Assembly (NCBI GenBank): GCA_049999725.1
Contig: JBNGIS010032634.1
Coordinates: 28,336 to 92,335, forward strand
Source of the DNA: Haplomitrium mnioides
Lineage: Eukaryota; Marchantiophyta; Haplomitriopsida; Calobryales
Reading direction: 5' to 3'
Length of the DNA: 64,000 bases
Below the pieces are notes generated by a model. It saw only the letters and a list, made by a program, of their open reading frames with translations. It did no database searches and was not told the DNA's origin. Below are positions 13,989 through 23,994 of the stretch, one piece after another. Each line of letters begins with the position of its first letter. Position 1 is the first letter of the stretch. The position numbers and the translations under genes are program-made.

Positions 13989-14812
13989 GGTTCATCCCAA
14001 GTGCCTGTAGCATGACGATAAACAAGCCCTGGACCATCACTCTGAAAAGCATGTGCACCAGGAAAAGAAACCAAAGTAGGCCAGGCAGCCCGTGGTTGGC
14101 CAACCTGGTTGGCAGGGTACCAAGGTGGTGCCTCTTGCCTTGTAACTGGTTGGTAAGAGCTATCTGAATCTAGAATGCCACACACCTGTAGTGTAGGATC
14201 TCGAACAGTGTAATGCAGAGCCAACTCCAACAAGGAAACAAGGGCAAGGTTGGTCCAGAAGTTACGTAAACGATGTGCATAAGACCCACAATGCACTGCA
14301 TCCAGAAGAAGTGGCGAACCCATGTAGTGCTGAATGAGCACAAAGTCTGCTCGCACTACTGCCCTTTTATCAAACTGCGCTGGTGTGTTCTCCATGATGT
14401 AACCAACAGCAGGGTAGCATGCCTGAGCCCATGTGAGTACTTGAACCATGTCCATGAAAAGGCCAGATCTGCTATCAGCTAGCCCTAAACCAGAACCAGC
14501 AGCGGACAGTCCCTGACATTCCCATCCTGCAATGATAAGATCTAAACAACCAAGAAGCACAATGTGTTGTTGTTGGATCAACTGAACATCAACAGGGAAA
14601 TAGGTGAAGCTGGACTTCCATGCACTAGGAGGAAATTGTTGTGGAAACCTCCTGGAAAATTCCAACATACGAGACTCTACTACTTACCTAGCACAAAGAT
14701 CTGTGTCCACATACAAATACCGCTTAAGTACCAACCCAGATTGCAACACTGCCTCCAAACCTGTAGCAATGCCTCCAAATAGTTCCAGCAGGGTAATGCC
14801 ATCTGAAGGTGG
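13989..14812 (-). pseudogene. C5 cytosine DNA methyltransferase domain captured in gypsy-1 pol
   Basis: Transfers a methyl group from SAM to cytosine C5 in DNA. Motif I is LLELFGGIATGLEAVL, with FGG at 14779-14771. A DLIIAG stretch leads into the catalytic loop GWECQGLSAAG (Cys codon 14518-14516); the usual Pro before Cys is Glu here. Motif VI is MENTP (14392-14381) instead of ENV. Motif VIII is AHRLRNFWTNL (14278-14246), close to the AHRARYFWGNL type of DNMT3. FDGIATGLL in DNMT3 resembles the motif I seen here, so a DNMT3-like origin is the best guess. A TAA at 14684-14686 breaks the domain after motif I, but the frame continues. The domain is in frame with the upstream protease segment and continues open to the gap. 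It lies between protease and RT on the same strand, so it belongs to the element and is not a host gene. Confidence 0.88.
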
Positions 14813-16441
14813 ATTCCACACAATAGGTTGTTGTAGAATTGGAGTAACAGGTTCACCATGGCTTTTCACACTCTCAAGCTTATGCATGGCAGCTTTGAGA
14901 GGCTCATGAGCAGCCTGTAGCTTATGTAACAACTCTGGTCCAGGGGTGAATCCCCCAAAGGTGTCTAGTGTACTCCCATTAGCTTGTGTCACAGAATGTT
15001 GTTCCTCATCCTCTTCAATCCAATTGTGTAATGGATTATTGATATAGGAAACTGTATGCACATCTTGCAGGACACATAAGTGGGCCATGAGAGTGTGCGC
15101 ACCATGTAGGTCCAGTGGAATGTAGCCCAAGTGTAGGCCATCTGTCTGCCAATCAACACGGTAATAAGCATGCTCAAACCAGTTATCAATGGTGAAACCT
15201 GGAGGAAACAAGGCTTCTTGCCCAATGAGTACGTCATAGCTGGTAGCATTAGTGACTAAGCATCTGACCTGAAATTCCTGAGCCTGATCTGTGCCCTGAT
15301 TGAAAGCAAGGGTGAGCAATGTCGAGCTTTCACCCAACACTTCTTCCACAGCACCACTGGCAGTGTGAATCTGCCACATTGATTTTTGGAGATTGGTGTC
15401 AAGTAGTCCAATTTTCTTGGCAAACTGAACACCTATGATCACTGGTTGTGCTCCAGTGTCTAGCATCACCACTTTGGGAGTGTGTCCTTCCACTTGTACT
15501 GCTGAATTCAGATTGTCAACAAACACTACTGTTGTAGCCACCAGATTCCTGTCACTAGGAACAATCTTGGGTATATTGTGGGATACCAGATGTAGAGTGT
15601 TAGTATTCACAACTGAATTGCCAAGAAGCTTATCTACAAGTGATTGAGTAGGAATATAGTGATCAGATGTGAATCTGGTGACAAAACCAGAAGGATCACC
15701 GTGGTTTCCAGTATCGGAAATGCATGTAACACCATCAAGTGCCTGTGACCAAGTGGAAGGCTGACTCACTACAGGAGTTCCAGCTTCCATAACAACTGTC
15801 ACAGGGACTACGGATGGACTAGAAGTCGATATCAGATTGCTTTCAAGCAATTTAATGACATCTGTAATATGCAAATTCAAATCCTGACAATTGAACAAGG
15901 GTGTTGTAAGAACCCTATGTGCTAGATCTGAAGTAGGATACTTTGCCAAAGGACTGACTGTCTCTTGTAACTGCTGATCTGGCTCTCCTCCTTGATGCAC
16001 GGTAGGTGTAGAGGCGCCAATTGTGTCTCCTCTTGCCAAAAATGAAGCCTCTGTAGTGGGAGTAAGTGGCCTGAAAGGCTGAGGTATTATAGCCCGAGCA
16101 CCTCTTTGCTGTATGGTAGGTGTTGGACCAGAAGCCAAACCATAAGCCTGAACCACTTGCCTCTTGGTAGCTCCTCGTGTGGCTACACTAGCCTCTTGAT
16201 AAGCAAAATATGAAGGACAAAATGAAGTAGAAAGCTCTGTTGAGTGATCCGTTGCAATGGGAACCCTCTCACCAACTAGCACATCAGAGGGCAACTGATA
16301 GAATGATCTGGGAAGGGATGCATTCTCGGAAACACTGGAACCACCAACAAATTGAACTGAGCTGGCTAGTTGAGAAGATTTGCCCTTCAAGCTAGCAAGT
16401 TGAGCGGTTAAAGTCTCCACTGCACTGGTTAAAGCTTGCAC
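14813..16441 (-). pseudogene. Gypsy-1 aspartic protease segment of the polyprotein
   Basis: Retropepsin-type protease that would cut the polyprotein. The catalytic motif VVMLDTGAQPVII has its Asp at 15460-15458, about residue 328 of this open segment. A flap-like region and a second hydrophobic motif YDVLIGQEALFPPGF follow about 80 residues later. The first ~300 residues are a Ser/Thr/Pro-rich linker that starts with a short Leu-rich heptad-like stretch (VETLTAQLASL). After the protease, a ~150-residue linker (HKLQAAHEPLKAAMHKLE) leads in frame into the methyltransferase. It follows gag in the same frame with only a TAG (16442-16444) between them. That TAG could be a mutation or a genuine readthrough stop. 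Confidence 0.85.
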
Positions 16442-17872
16442 CTATGTGGTCTGTGCTTGGAATGCTTCCTTTTGAGCTTTCTGGTGCTCTTTCTTCTTAG
16501 CATTCTTGCTGGGGCCAGCACCCTTAGTGTTGGAGGGTGTTGCAGATGCAGAGGTCTTCTTCACTGGAGCAGCAACTATTGAAGAGGCCTGGCGACGTAG
16601 TTGTCGTCGCTCTGGATATTTAGCAAAACAGATAGCCTCCAAGTGACCAGATTTCCCACAAAATTTACATGACAGGTCATCAGCAGGAATGTCACAATCA
16701 TTAGCCTTGTGGTTTGTATTACCACAATAATTACAAGAAGGTACTAGCGCAGTAGCTGTATGCACATTCTTGTTTCGAATTGGCTGTTGATTGGACCTTG
16801 TAGGAGATGGGGCCTGAACTTGAGTTCTGTGATGAGTTTGTGGTCTTACCATGCTTGCTGCATAGTGTGCATGGGCAAGTTCCAACCTCTCTGCAGCATT
16901 ATACACATCCAGTAGTGTGTAAGAATCACCATATTCAGAGAACACCCGTTGAAGAACCTGAGAGTGAAGGTCTTGATTACCTTCCAAGGCACGTATGTAA
17001 CGGTGCGCAGCTTCCAGATCAGTGATGCTCTGAGTATCCGCTTTCAATTTGAGAAGCCTTCGATAGAGCATTTTGAGAGTCTCATCCTTTTGTCGGTTGA
17101 AGGTAGCCAACTGTAGGATTTTCTATGAACTCTTCACTGGGAACTCCTGTTCCAGAATTTGGAAAAATTCACTTACCCGATCAGTGACAATAGGAGCAAG
17201 CAGCATAGGCGCAATGCCTGTTGTAGCTAGTGCAAGCTCTGCTGGAGTCACATTCACAATGGTAGGGGCAGCTGTAGGCGGATTTGTAGGAGGTGTAGCA
17301 TTGTGGGCAGCAATGGCAGCCTGTAAAGCAGTTTGCTGGACACCAGCAATAGCAGATGCATAACCTGGGTTAGCAACCTGTATGGTGCTCAACAAACGGG
17401 CAGAGTGCTGCTGATACACATCCAATGCCTCATGATGGACGTACCGACCCATTTGCTTGAATGCAAATGCATTGGTGAACTTGTCACCATACTTGAGCTC
17501 TAACTCAGCAATCACAGTATCAAATGTCTGCTTGAATTCCCGCAGAGTGATAGTGTCAGGACGGCCACTGAACTTCTCAATCCTGCCACCTAAACTTACC
17601 TCCATGGTGTATGTTGGTGGATTTATTGGTAGTGAGCTTACTGGTGTTGGAATCTGGTGTGGTGTTGCTGTTCCAAATCCAGTAACAGACTGATGCCCAA
17701 ATAAACCAGATGCAGGAGATTGAATTCTCCCACTACTAGAACTGGTAGGTAAAGCCTGTGTGTACCGTCGCCTATAAGGGCATGATGGCAAAGGAATATC
17801 CTCTATGGGACGAGAATCGCTTCGCAGATGGTAATGTGGTGGAAGATGAGTGTTCTGATCTTCATCACTCAT
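16442..17872 (-). pseudogene. Gypsy-1 Gag with two zinc knuckles
   Basis: Gag packages the element RNA into virus-like particles. The start is the ATG at 17872, giving MSDEDQNTHLPPHYHLRSDS; the YHLRS motif is seen in many gypsy Gags. A Pro/Ser-rich N terminus is followed by a capsid-like segment (EVSLGGRIEKFSG, TITLREFKQTFDTVIAELE). After an in-frame TAG at 17123-17125 the frame continues (ATFNRQKDETLKMLYRRLLK) to two CCHC knuckles: CNYCGNTNHKANDC (16735-16694) and CKFCGKSGHLEAIC (16669-16628), both CX2CX4HX4C. It ends in a Lys-rich tail at the TAG at 16442-16444. There are two separate stops but no frameshift. Confidence 0.9.
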
Positions 17873-18285
17873 GGTGGGAGCACATTACTTTCATTCATGT
17901 CAGATACGGCAATGGATCTAACAGTGTATGTTCAAGGCACATAGGAATGATCTCCCTTGCTCTATTCAAGAAAATGACTGTATTGCCAAAATGACTGTAA
18001 TGCCACCGTGATGGAAGTAGGGTATATCCGCAAATGAAACTTTTGCCAGGTGAGTTAGGCTCTCAAACTGGCTTGACCAGCATAGGACTCTTATACCTTT
18101 GAAATCGTGTACGTGAGCTCTCCAAAGATAGGCAAGGACAGACAGATTTAGCTCTCCAAAGATAGGCAAGGATAGACAGGTTTTGCAACGTAACATAAGC
18201 CCACCATTTCAATCCGGTATGTGACTTCTCTGTTGTCTGTATTTTTGAAAATCATGTACTTTAACTTCTTCATAAAGACCTCTAG
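17873..18285. other. Leader between gag and the dUTPase remnant of gypsy-1
   Basis: No recognised coding sequence. A tandem duplication of about 34 bp sits at 18117-18180 (GCTCTCCAAAGATAGGCAAG occurs at 18117 and 18151). No convincing primer binding site is visible next to the gag start. Confidence 0.6.
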
Positions 18286-18606
18286 CTATGGATATCTAGC
18301 CGTTGCAAGAATCCTCAAGCATACCTCAAGAGTGACTATCAATTGCAGGATGAGCTGGGCGACGTGGTCTCCACGTTTGGTTGTTAAATCCACGTCGGAT
18401 TGATTGAAGAGAATTGTGCCGACAGGTCCCCTGTAATCAGCATCAATCACTCCTGCTCCTACGTCAATAGAGTGTTTCCAGGCTGAGGGGTAACACGCGC
18501 ATACGTGCCAATTGAAATGCCAATGGAGAGCTCGGTCTTCACCAAGGCCTTCCCACATGCAGGGACTACAGTATCATAAGCACTAGACAAATCGTAATCA
18601 GCATTT
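18286..18606 (-). pseudogene. dUTPase remnant captured in the gypsy-1 leader
   Basis: dUTPase hydrolyses dUTP to dUMP and keeps uracil out of DNA. Motif 1 region reads [20 protein letters not shown], followed by [16 protein letters not shown], in one frame (18603 to about 18470). The frame then shifts to [19 protein letters not shown], the catalytic motif III with its Asp, then [12 protein letters not shown], then [10 protein letters not shown] in the next frame. The join loses about 10 bases exactly where motif II (PRSG) should be, so the enzyme is broken. After LQLIVTLEV the C-terminal Gly-rich motif V is not recognisable. The style matches eukaryotic, plant-type dUTPases. It lies about 410 bp upstream of gag in the same orientation, so it was carried by the element or inserted into its leader. 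Confidence 0.88.
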
Positions 18607-19880
18607 CTTGGTGACCTTCTGCAGAAAAACGCGACCTCCTGCAAAAAAACGTGACCTCCAGCAGCCTTATGAATGAAAACACGACCTCCCTCTGTCTCCT
18701 GAACGAAAACGTGAAGAGGGGACTCTCCTTCTGCCTGCAGCAAAAATGTGTACTGCAGCAAAACGCAACCTCCCTCTGTCTCCTGAACGAAAACGTGTGC
18801 TCCTTCTTCAAAAATCTGCTGCAGCAAAAATCAAGATCACAGCCCCTGAACGATAACGCGACTTCCTCCTTCGGAAATTTGCTGCTGGAGAAATCAAGAA
18901 CGCTGCTTCAGATATTCGCTGTGCTATCTCTCCATCGATTCCAAGAGCTGCTTTCTAAACATGTGGCGGCTGAATCTGATGCTTCAGGTCGTTTGATCCA
19001 TCTGGCAAAGACATGAAGGTGATGTACACACCATGCTCGACTTGTGCGATCCATTCACTATCCACGATGTTTGGTGGTAGATCAGGAGATCTGATAGTCG
19101 TGACATGGTCCCCCATAACAATGCTGCCAAATTCTTTCTTCAGCGGGCTGATCACATTCTCTTGAATGTAGATATCTCCTTCAGCAATTTCTTGAATGCA
19201 GATCTCTCCTTCAGCGATTTATTGCTTTTCCAGCCCAAAATCGAGCCAGCTTTCTGAGTAGGAATCCCTCCACATCTGCTGTGATTTCACCCCTCGATTG
19301 CTGCTCAGCGAAGGACTAGTCTGCTTGACAAAATCTGAGCAGCTCGACGAAGAATGTATGCTCGACGCTTGCTGCTCGACCCTTGCTTGACTGCTACTCG
19401 ATGAGTTTCCCTTGCTCAATGAACCTTGCTAGACAACTCCAAGGCTCGTTTTTCGACGACCTCCTCTACATGTACAGCAGCTCTGTTCCCGTTCTTCACT
19501 AACACAGATCTCCTCGAGGCTCTCTTGGCGTCGTTGATGACCGTGACCTCCTCTACATGTACAGCAGACCGTTCCCCCCTCTGGCGAAATCAAGAACACT
19601 GCCTCCTTTGAAAATCTGTCAACGTCGCAGCAGCATGGAAATCAAGAACTCTACCTCCTTCGACAATCTGTCAACGTCGCAGCAGCATGGATCGTTGGTT
19701 CGTTGAAATCTGTCCTGACATCCTTGCTGCACTCGATTAGACCCCTCTTGAGCGAAACCTCTCCTGCTGCAGTCTCCTGAACACAGATCTCCTTCAGCAG
19801 CCTCCTGATTGAATCAAAGCTCCTCCTGAACGAAAATCTCTCCTTCAGCAGCCTCTTCAACGAATTAAAGCTGTCTTTGG
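18607..19880 (-). repeat. Degenerate ~30 bp repeat tract in the gypsy-1 leader
   Basis: On the minus strand many scattered copies of a ~30 bp unit can be seen, e.g. GCTGCTGAAGGAGAGATTTT followed by CGTTCAG. In the best frame each copy encodes about ten residues of the type EAAEGEIFVQ. Examples are IAEGEICIQE followed by IAEGDIYIQE at about 19215-19155, and VFVQETEGGRVF, AAGGHVFLQE just upstream of the dUTPase remnant. A larger direct duplication occurs at about 19590-19690 (TCTGTCAACGTCGCAGCAGC twice), and CTCCTCTACATGTACAGCAG occurs twice at about 19460-19565. The tract is interrupted by the BRX remnant and carries no intact frame. Confidence 0.6.
18924..19080 (-). pseudogene. BREVIS RADIX (BRX) domain fragment captured in the gypsy-1 leader
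   Basis: BRX domains are plant-specific protein-interaction modules found in BREVIS RADIX proteins and at the C terminus of RCC1/FYVE-type proteins. The minus strand reads EWIAQVEHGVYITFMSLPDG (Trp codon 19053-19051) followed by SNDLK. It then shifts by one base to IRFSRHMFRKQL and stops at 18926-18924. This matches the family pattern EW-x-Q-x-x-x-GVYIT, LPDG, DLK-R-[VI]-RFSR-x-x-F. The C-terminal WW-containing part is lost. With the frameshift and the missing ends it cannot function. It lies in the sense orientation of gypsy-1 between its LTR and gag. Confidence 0.82.
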
Positions 19881-20515
19881 CAGGCTGAGCTCTTCATCCT
19901 CATGAATATCTGCTCGATCGATCAAGAACCTTCATATGCATGTGCAGCTACCTCTTTGCTTCCTGTGTGAGAAGAAGAAACCAAAAATATGCAGCGTAAG
20001 ATGGAAACAAGTGCTTGGGAAGAAGAAACCGAAGGTGAGTCGAGGGAGGCTCAAATCTGATCGATAAAAACCACCGCGAGCAATGAAGCACTCCTTTTCT
20101 TAAATGAGCAGCAACTTCCTGTCCGTTGCTGTTCAAAGATCATAAGAACAAGAAGCATGTATCCTTCAACTCCCACTAGCGCGAAACATACAGAACCTGC
20201 GTACTTCTCCAGATCGTGAAGAAAACAAAAAGGAGAAAAGGGTAAGTATATTCAAATGCTACCAAAAACAACCATACGAAATTTCATACGGGCTGCTGCA
20301 ACATTCGCCTCACACACACAGCTCCTTCTTGTAGCATCGAATCGGAAACGTAACCCTTCCTGTAGCATCGAATCGAAAACATAACCACTGCTCGATATGA
20401 GCAATCGCGATTGAGAGTTCTTCTTGAATAAAAGGACTTTCAAAACAAAGTGCATGTAAAATGTAGATTAGAAAATGTAGTGTACTGTAGTATACTGTAG
20501 ACCAGCGCCATGCCA
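19881..20515. other. 5' leader of gypsy-1 without recognised content
   Basis: No coding frame with recognisable motifs. A small duplication is present (GTAGCATCGAATCG occurs at about 20333 and 20361). At 20501-20515 the plus strand reads ACCAGCGCCATGCCA, which could be the complement of a primer site next to the candidate LTR. I cannot match it to a particular tRNA. Confidence 0.45.
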
Positions 20516-20845
20516 TGAGGTGCTAGGAGCATCTAAAGAATCCAAGCTAAATGTATGGAACAAATCTATGGTATGTATTGCCACAGCGATGCTCTCCAAG
20601 CTAAGGATTCAAGAAGAACTAGGGTAGCAGCGGGAGAGGAGCGCCAAGTAACCTAGGCTAGCTCTATGTTCTTGTAACAAAAGTAATTTCCAAGAACAGC
20701 CCTCACCTTGCTATAAGAACATCAAACCTGAATACACTCTCACTCACTCCTATAGCATTTAATAGAATGCCTATGACTAACCTACACTCTTGACTGGAAT
20801 GGGAAGGAGGGATGATGTGCAACATCAGCCCTGTATTCCTGCATG
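20516..20845 (-). repeat. Candidate 5' LTR of gypsy-1 (unpaired)
   Basis: Read on the minus strand, the segment begins TGTCATGCAGG next to satellite and ends GCACCTCA, giving TG...CA ends over about 330 bp. It is followed by TGGCATGGCGC as a possible primer site. A near-palindrome GATGATGTGCAACATC lies at about 20811-20826. Because the 3' LTR is missing, the call rests on position and end bases alone. An end at 20827 instead of 20845 is also possible. Confidence 0.4.
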
Positions 20846-21525
20846 ACACAACTTTATTTACCTGCAAAATAGTAGCGTGTGTTTGTTAAGCAAATAAGTG
20901 GTTCGAATTGAGAGTTGCTCCCATATGCAACATGGAATTGCATGGTTGGAAGTAAGTAAGTGGCAGGAAGTGTGAAGTTTACTACTTTGCAATATAAAAG
21001 TGTGATTGGAAATGAGAAACTAATCGTAAGTCATAAATTTTTTTATATGCAAAATAGTAGTGTGTGCTTGTTAAGAAAATAAGTAATTTGAAGTGAGAAA
21101 TACTCGCGTATGCAATATGAAACTTTATGGTTGGAGGCAAGTGAGTGGGAGAAGTGCAGAGTTTACTCGTATGCAATATAGAAGTGTGATTGGAAATGAG
21201 AAACTCATCGTAAGTCACAACTTTCTCTACCTACAACATAGTAGTGTCTGCTTGTCTAGCAAAAACATTGTTGAAGGGTCTGCTCCTGAATGCAATATGG
21301 AAGTCTAAGGTTGGAAGTAAGTAAGTGGCAAGATGTGTGAATTTCACTAGCATGCAATATAGAAGTGTGATTGGAAATGAGAAACTCATCGTAAGTCACA
21401 ACTTTTTTTTATGCAGCATAGTAGTGTGTGTTTGTTAAGCAAATAACTTGTTGGATGTGAGAGCTGCTCCCGTATACAATATAGAATTGTATGGTTGGAA
21501 GTAAGTAAGTGGGAGAAGTGTAAAC
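20846..21525. repeat. Satellite block duplicated on both sides of gypsy-1
   Basis: The first ~680 bp right of gypsy-1 share private variants with about 9773-10450 left of it, at a constant offset of 11091 bp. Examples are GTTAAGAAAATAAGTAATT, GTAGTGTCTGCTTGTCT followed by GCAAAAAC, and the otherwise rare GTGTGAAGTT in B. A related variant block also occurs near 27020. Confidence 0.8.
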
Positions 21526-23984
21526 TTTACTTATTTGTGGGATAAAAGTATGATTGGAAATGAGAAATTCATCGTAAGTGACAACTTTCTTTATTCGCAA
21601 CAAAGTAGTGTGTGTTTGTTAAGCAAATAAGTGCTTGGAAGTGAGAGCCGTTCGCGTATGCAATATGGAAGTATATGGTTGGAGTTAAATAAGTGGGAGA
21701 AGTGTAAACTTTACTCGCATGCAATAAAGAAGTGTGATTAGAAATGAGAAACTCATCGTAAGTCACAACTTTCTTTAAATGCAACATAGTAGTGTGTGCT
21801 TGTTAAGCAAATAAGTGGTTGGAAGAAACAATTGCTCTCGTATGCAATATTGTATTGTATGGTTGGAAGTAAGTAAGTGGCGAGAAGTGTGAACTTCACA
21901 AGTATGTAATATAGAAGTGTGGTTGGGAATGAGAAGCTCATCGTAAGTCAAAATGTTTTTTAAATGCAACATACTAGTGTGTCCTTGTTCAATAAATAAG
22001 TTTTTGGAAGTGAGAGCTGCACCCGTATGCAATATGAAAGTGTATGGCTCAAAGTAAGTAAGTGAGAAAAGTCTAAACTTTACTCGTATGGAGGATAGAA
22101 GTGTGATTGGAAATGAGAAACTCATCGCAAGTCACAACTTTCTTTATATGCAACATAGTAGTGTTTGCTTGTTAAGCAAATAAGTGGTTGGACGTGAGAG
22201 CTGCTTGCGTATGCAATATAAAAGTGCATGGTTGGAGCCAAGTAAGTGGCGAGAAGCGTGAACTTTACTTGTATACAATATAGAAGTGTCATGGGAAATG
22301 AGAACCTCATCGTAAGTCAGAACTTTATTTATATGCCACATAGTAGTGTGTGTTTGTTAAGCAAATAAGTGTTTAGAAGTGAGAGCTGCTCGCGTATGCA
22401 ATATGGAAGTGTATGGTTGGAGGTATGTAAGTGGGTAAAGTTTAAACTTTACTCGTATGCAATATAGAAGTGTTATTGGAAATGAGAAACTCATCATAAG
22501 TCAAATTTTTCTTTATATACAACATAGTAGTGTGTGCTTGTTTAGCAAATAAGTTGTTGAAAGAGCTGCTCTCGAATGCAATATGCAAGTGTATGGTTGG
22601 AAGAAAGTAAGTGGCGAGAAGTTTAAACTTCACTAGTATGCAATGAAGAAGTTTGATTGGAAAAAAGAAACTCATCGTAAGTCACAACTTTCTTTGAATG
22701 CAACATAGTAGTGTGTGCTTGCTACACAAACAAGTGGTTGGAAGTGAGAGCTGCTCTTGTATGCAATATGGAGGTTTATAGTTTACAGTAAGTAAGTGGT
22801 CAAAAGTGTGAAGTTCACTAGTATGTGATATAGAAGTGTGATTGGAAATGAGAAACTCATTGTAAGTCACAATCTTATTTATATGCAACATAGTACTTTG
22901 TGTGTTTGTAAAGCAAATAACTAGTTGGAAGTGAGAGCTGCTCCTGTATGCAATATGGAAGTATATGGTTGTTAGAAAGTAAATTCTAAGAAGTGAAAAC
23001 TTCACTAGTATGCAATATAGAAGTGTGATTGGAAATGAGAAACTCATTGTAAGTCACAACTTTCTTTACATGGAACATAGTAGTGTGTGTTTCTTAAGCC
23101 AATTAGTAGTTGGAAGTGAGAGCTGCTCGTGTATGCAATATGGAAGTGTATGATTAGAAGTGAGTAGGTCGTGAGAAGTGTGAACTTCACTAGTATGCGA
23201 TATAGAAGTGTGATTGGATATGAGAAACTCATCCAAAGTCACAACTTTCTTTATATGCAAGACAGTGGTGTGTGTTTGTTCAGCAAAATAAATGGTTGGA
23301 AGTGAGAGCTGCTTGTTTATGCAAGAAACAAGTGTATGATTGGAGGCAAGTAAGTGGGAGAGGTGCAAACTTTACTCGTATGCAGGATAGAAGTGTGATT
23401 GGAAATGAGAAACTCATCGTTAGTCATAACTTTGTTTATATGCAACATAGTAGTATGTGCTTGTTAAGCAAATAAGTTGTTGGAAGCAACAACTGCTCCT
23501 GTATGCAATATGGTACTATATGGTTGGAAGCAAGTTAGTGGCAAGAAGTATGAACTTCATAAGTATGCAATATAGAAGTGTGATTGGAAATAAGAAACTT
23601 GAATGTAAGTCATAACGTTTCTTATATGGAACATAGTAGTGTGTGCTTGTTCAGCAAATAAGTGATTGGAAGTGAGGGCTGCTCCCGTATGCAATATGGA
23701 AGTGTATAGTTGGAAGCAAGTAAGTGGCAAGAATTGTGAACTTTACTAGTATGCATCATAAAAGTGTGATCGGAAATGAGAAACTCATCGTACGTCACAA
23801 CTTTCTTTATATGCAACATAGTAGTGCGTGTTTAATCAGCAAATAGGTCATTCGAAGTGAGAGCTGCTTCTGTATGCAACATGGAAGTGCATGGTTGGAA
23901 GTAAGTAAGTGGCGAGAAGTGTGAACTTTACTAGTATGCAATATAGAAGTATGATTGAAATGAGATGCTCAACGTAAGTCACAA

Positions 23985-23994
23985 NNNNNNNNNN
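23985..23994. other. Assembly gap (10 N) in satellite
   Basis: Ten undetermined bases. The satellite phase jumps across it, from the end of a C sub-repeat to the middle of a B, so real sequence of unknown length is missing. Confidence 1.

Larger units (their letters stand above)
10752..20845 (-). mobile_element. Gypsy-1: decayed Ty3/gypsy retrotransposon encoding a DNA methyltransferase
   Basis: Read on the minus strand from 20845 down, the order is candidate 5' LTR, a long leader with captured host fragments, gag, protease, C5 methyltransferase, RT, RNase H and integrase. RT and RNase H precede integrase, which is the Ty3/gypsy order. The sequence stops inside the integrase C-terminal region at about 10752, where satellite begins at once, so the end of pol and the 3' LTR are missing. 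Stops occur at 17123-17125, 16442-16444, 14684-14686, about 12421 and 11994-11996, with frameshifts near 12690, 11640 and 10970. It is flanked on both sides by the same satellite in the same orientation. This copy cannot encode a working polyprotein. Confidence 0.95.

Noticed and set aside
13413-14167. Plus-strand open frames across the N gap
   Set aside because: They are mostly undetermined residues and lie antisense to gypsy-1 pol.
13989-14812. DNA methyltransferase as an independent host gene
   Set aside because: It is in frame with the gypsy protease upstream and lies directly before RT on the same strand, with no introns or own start.
18286-19080. Host genes for dUTPase and a BRX protein
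   Set aside because: Both are frameshifted fragments within 800 bp of each other, inside a retroelement leader and in its sense orientation, without neighbouring exons. They are better explained as captured pieces.
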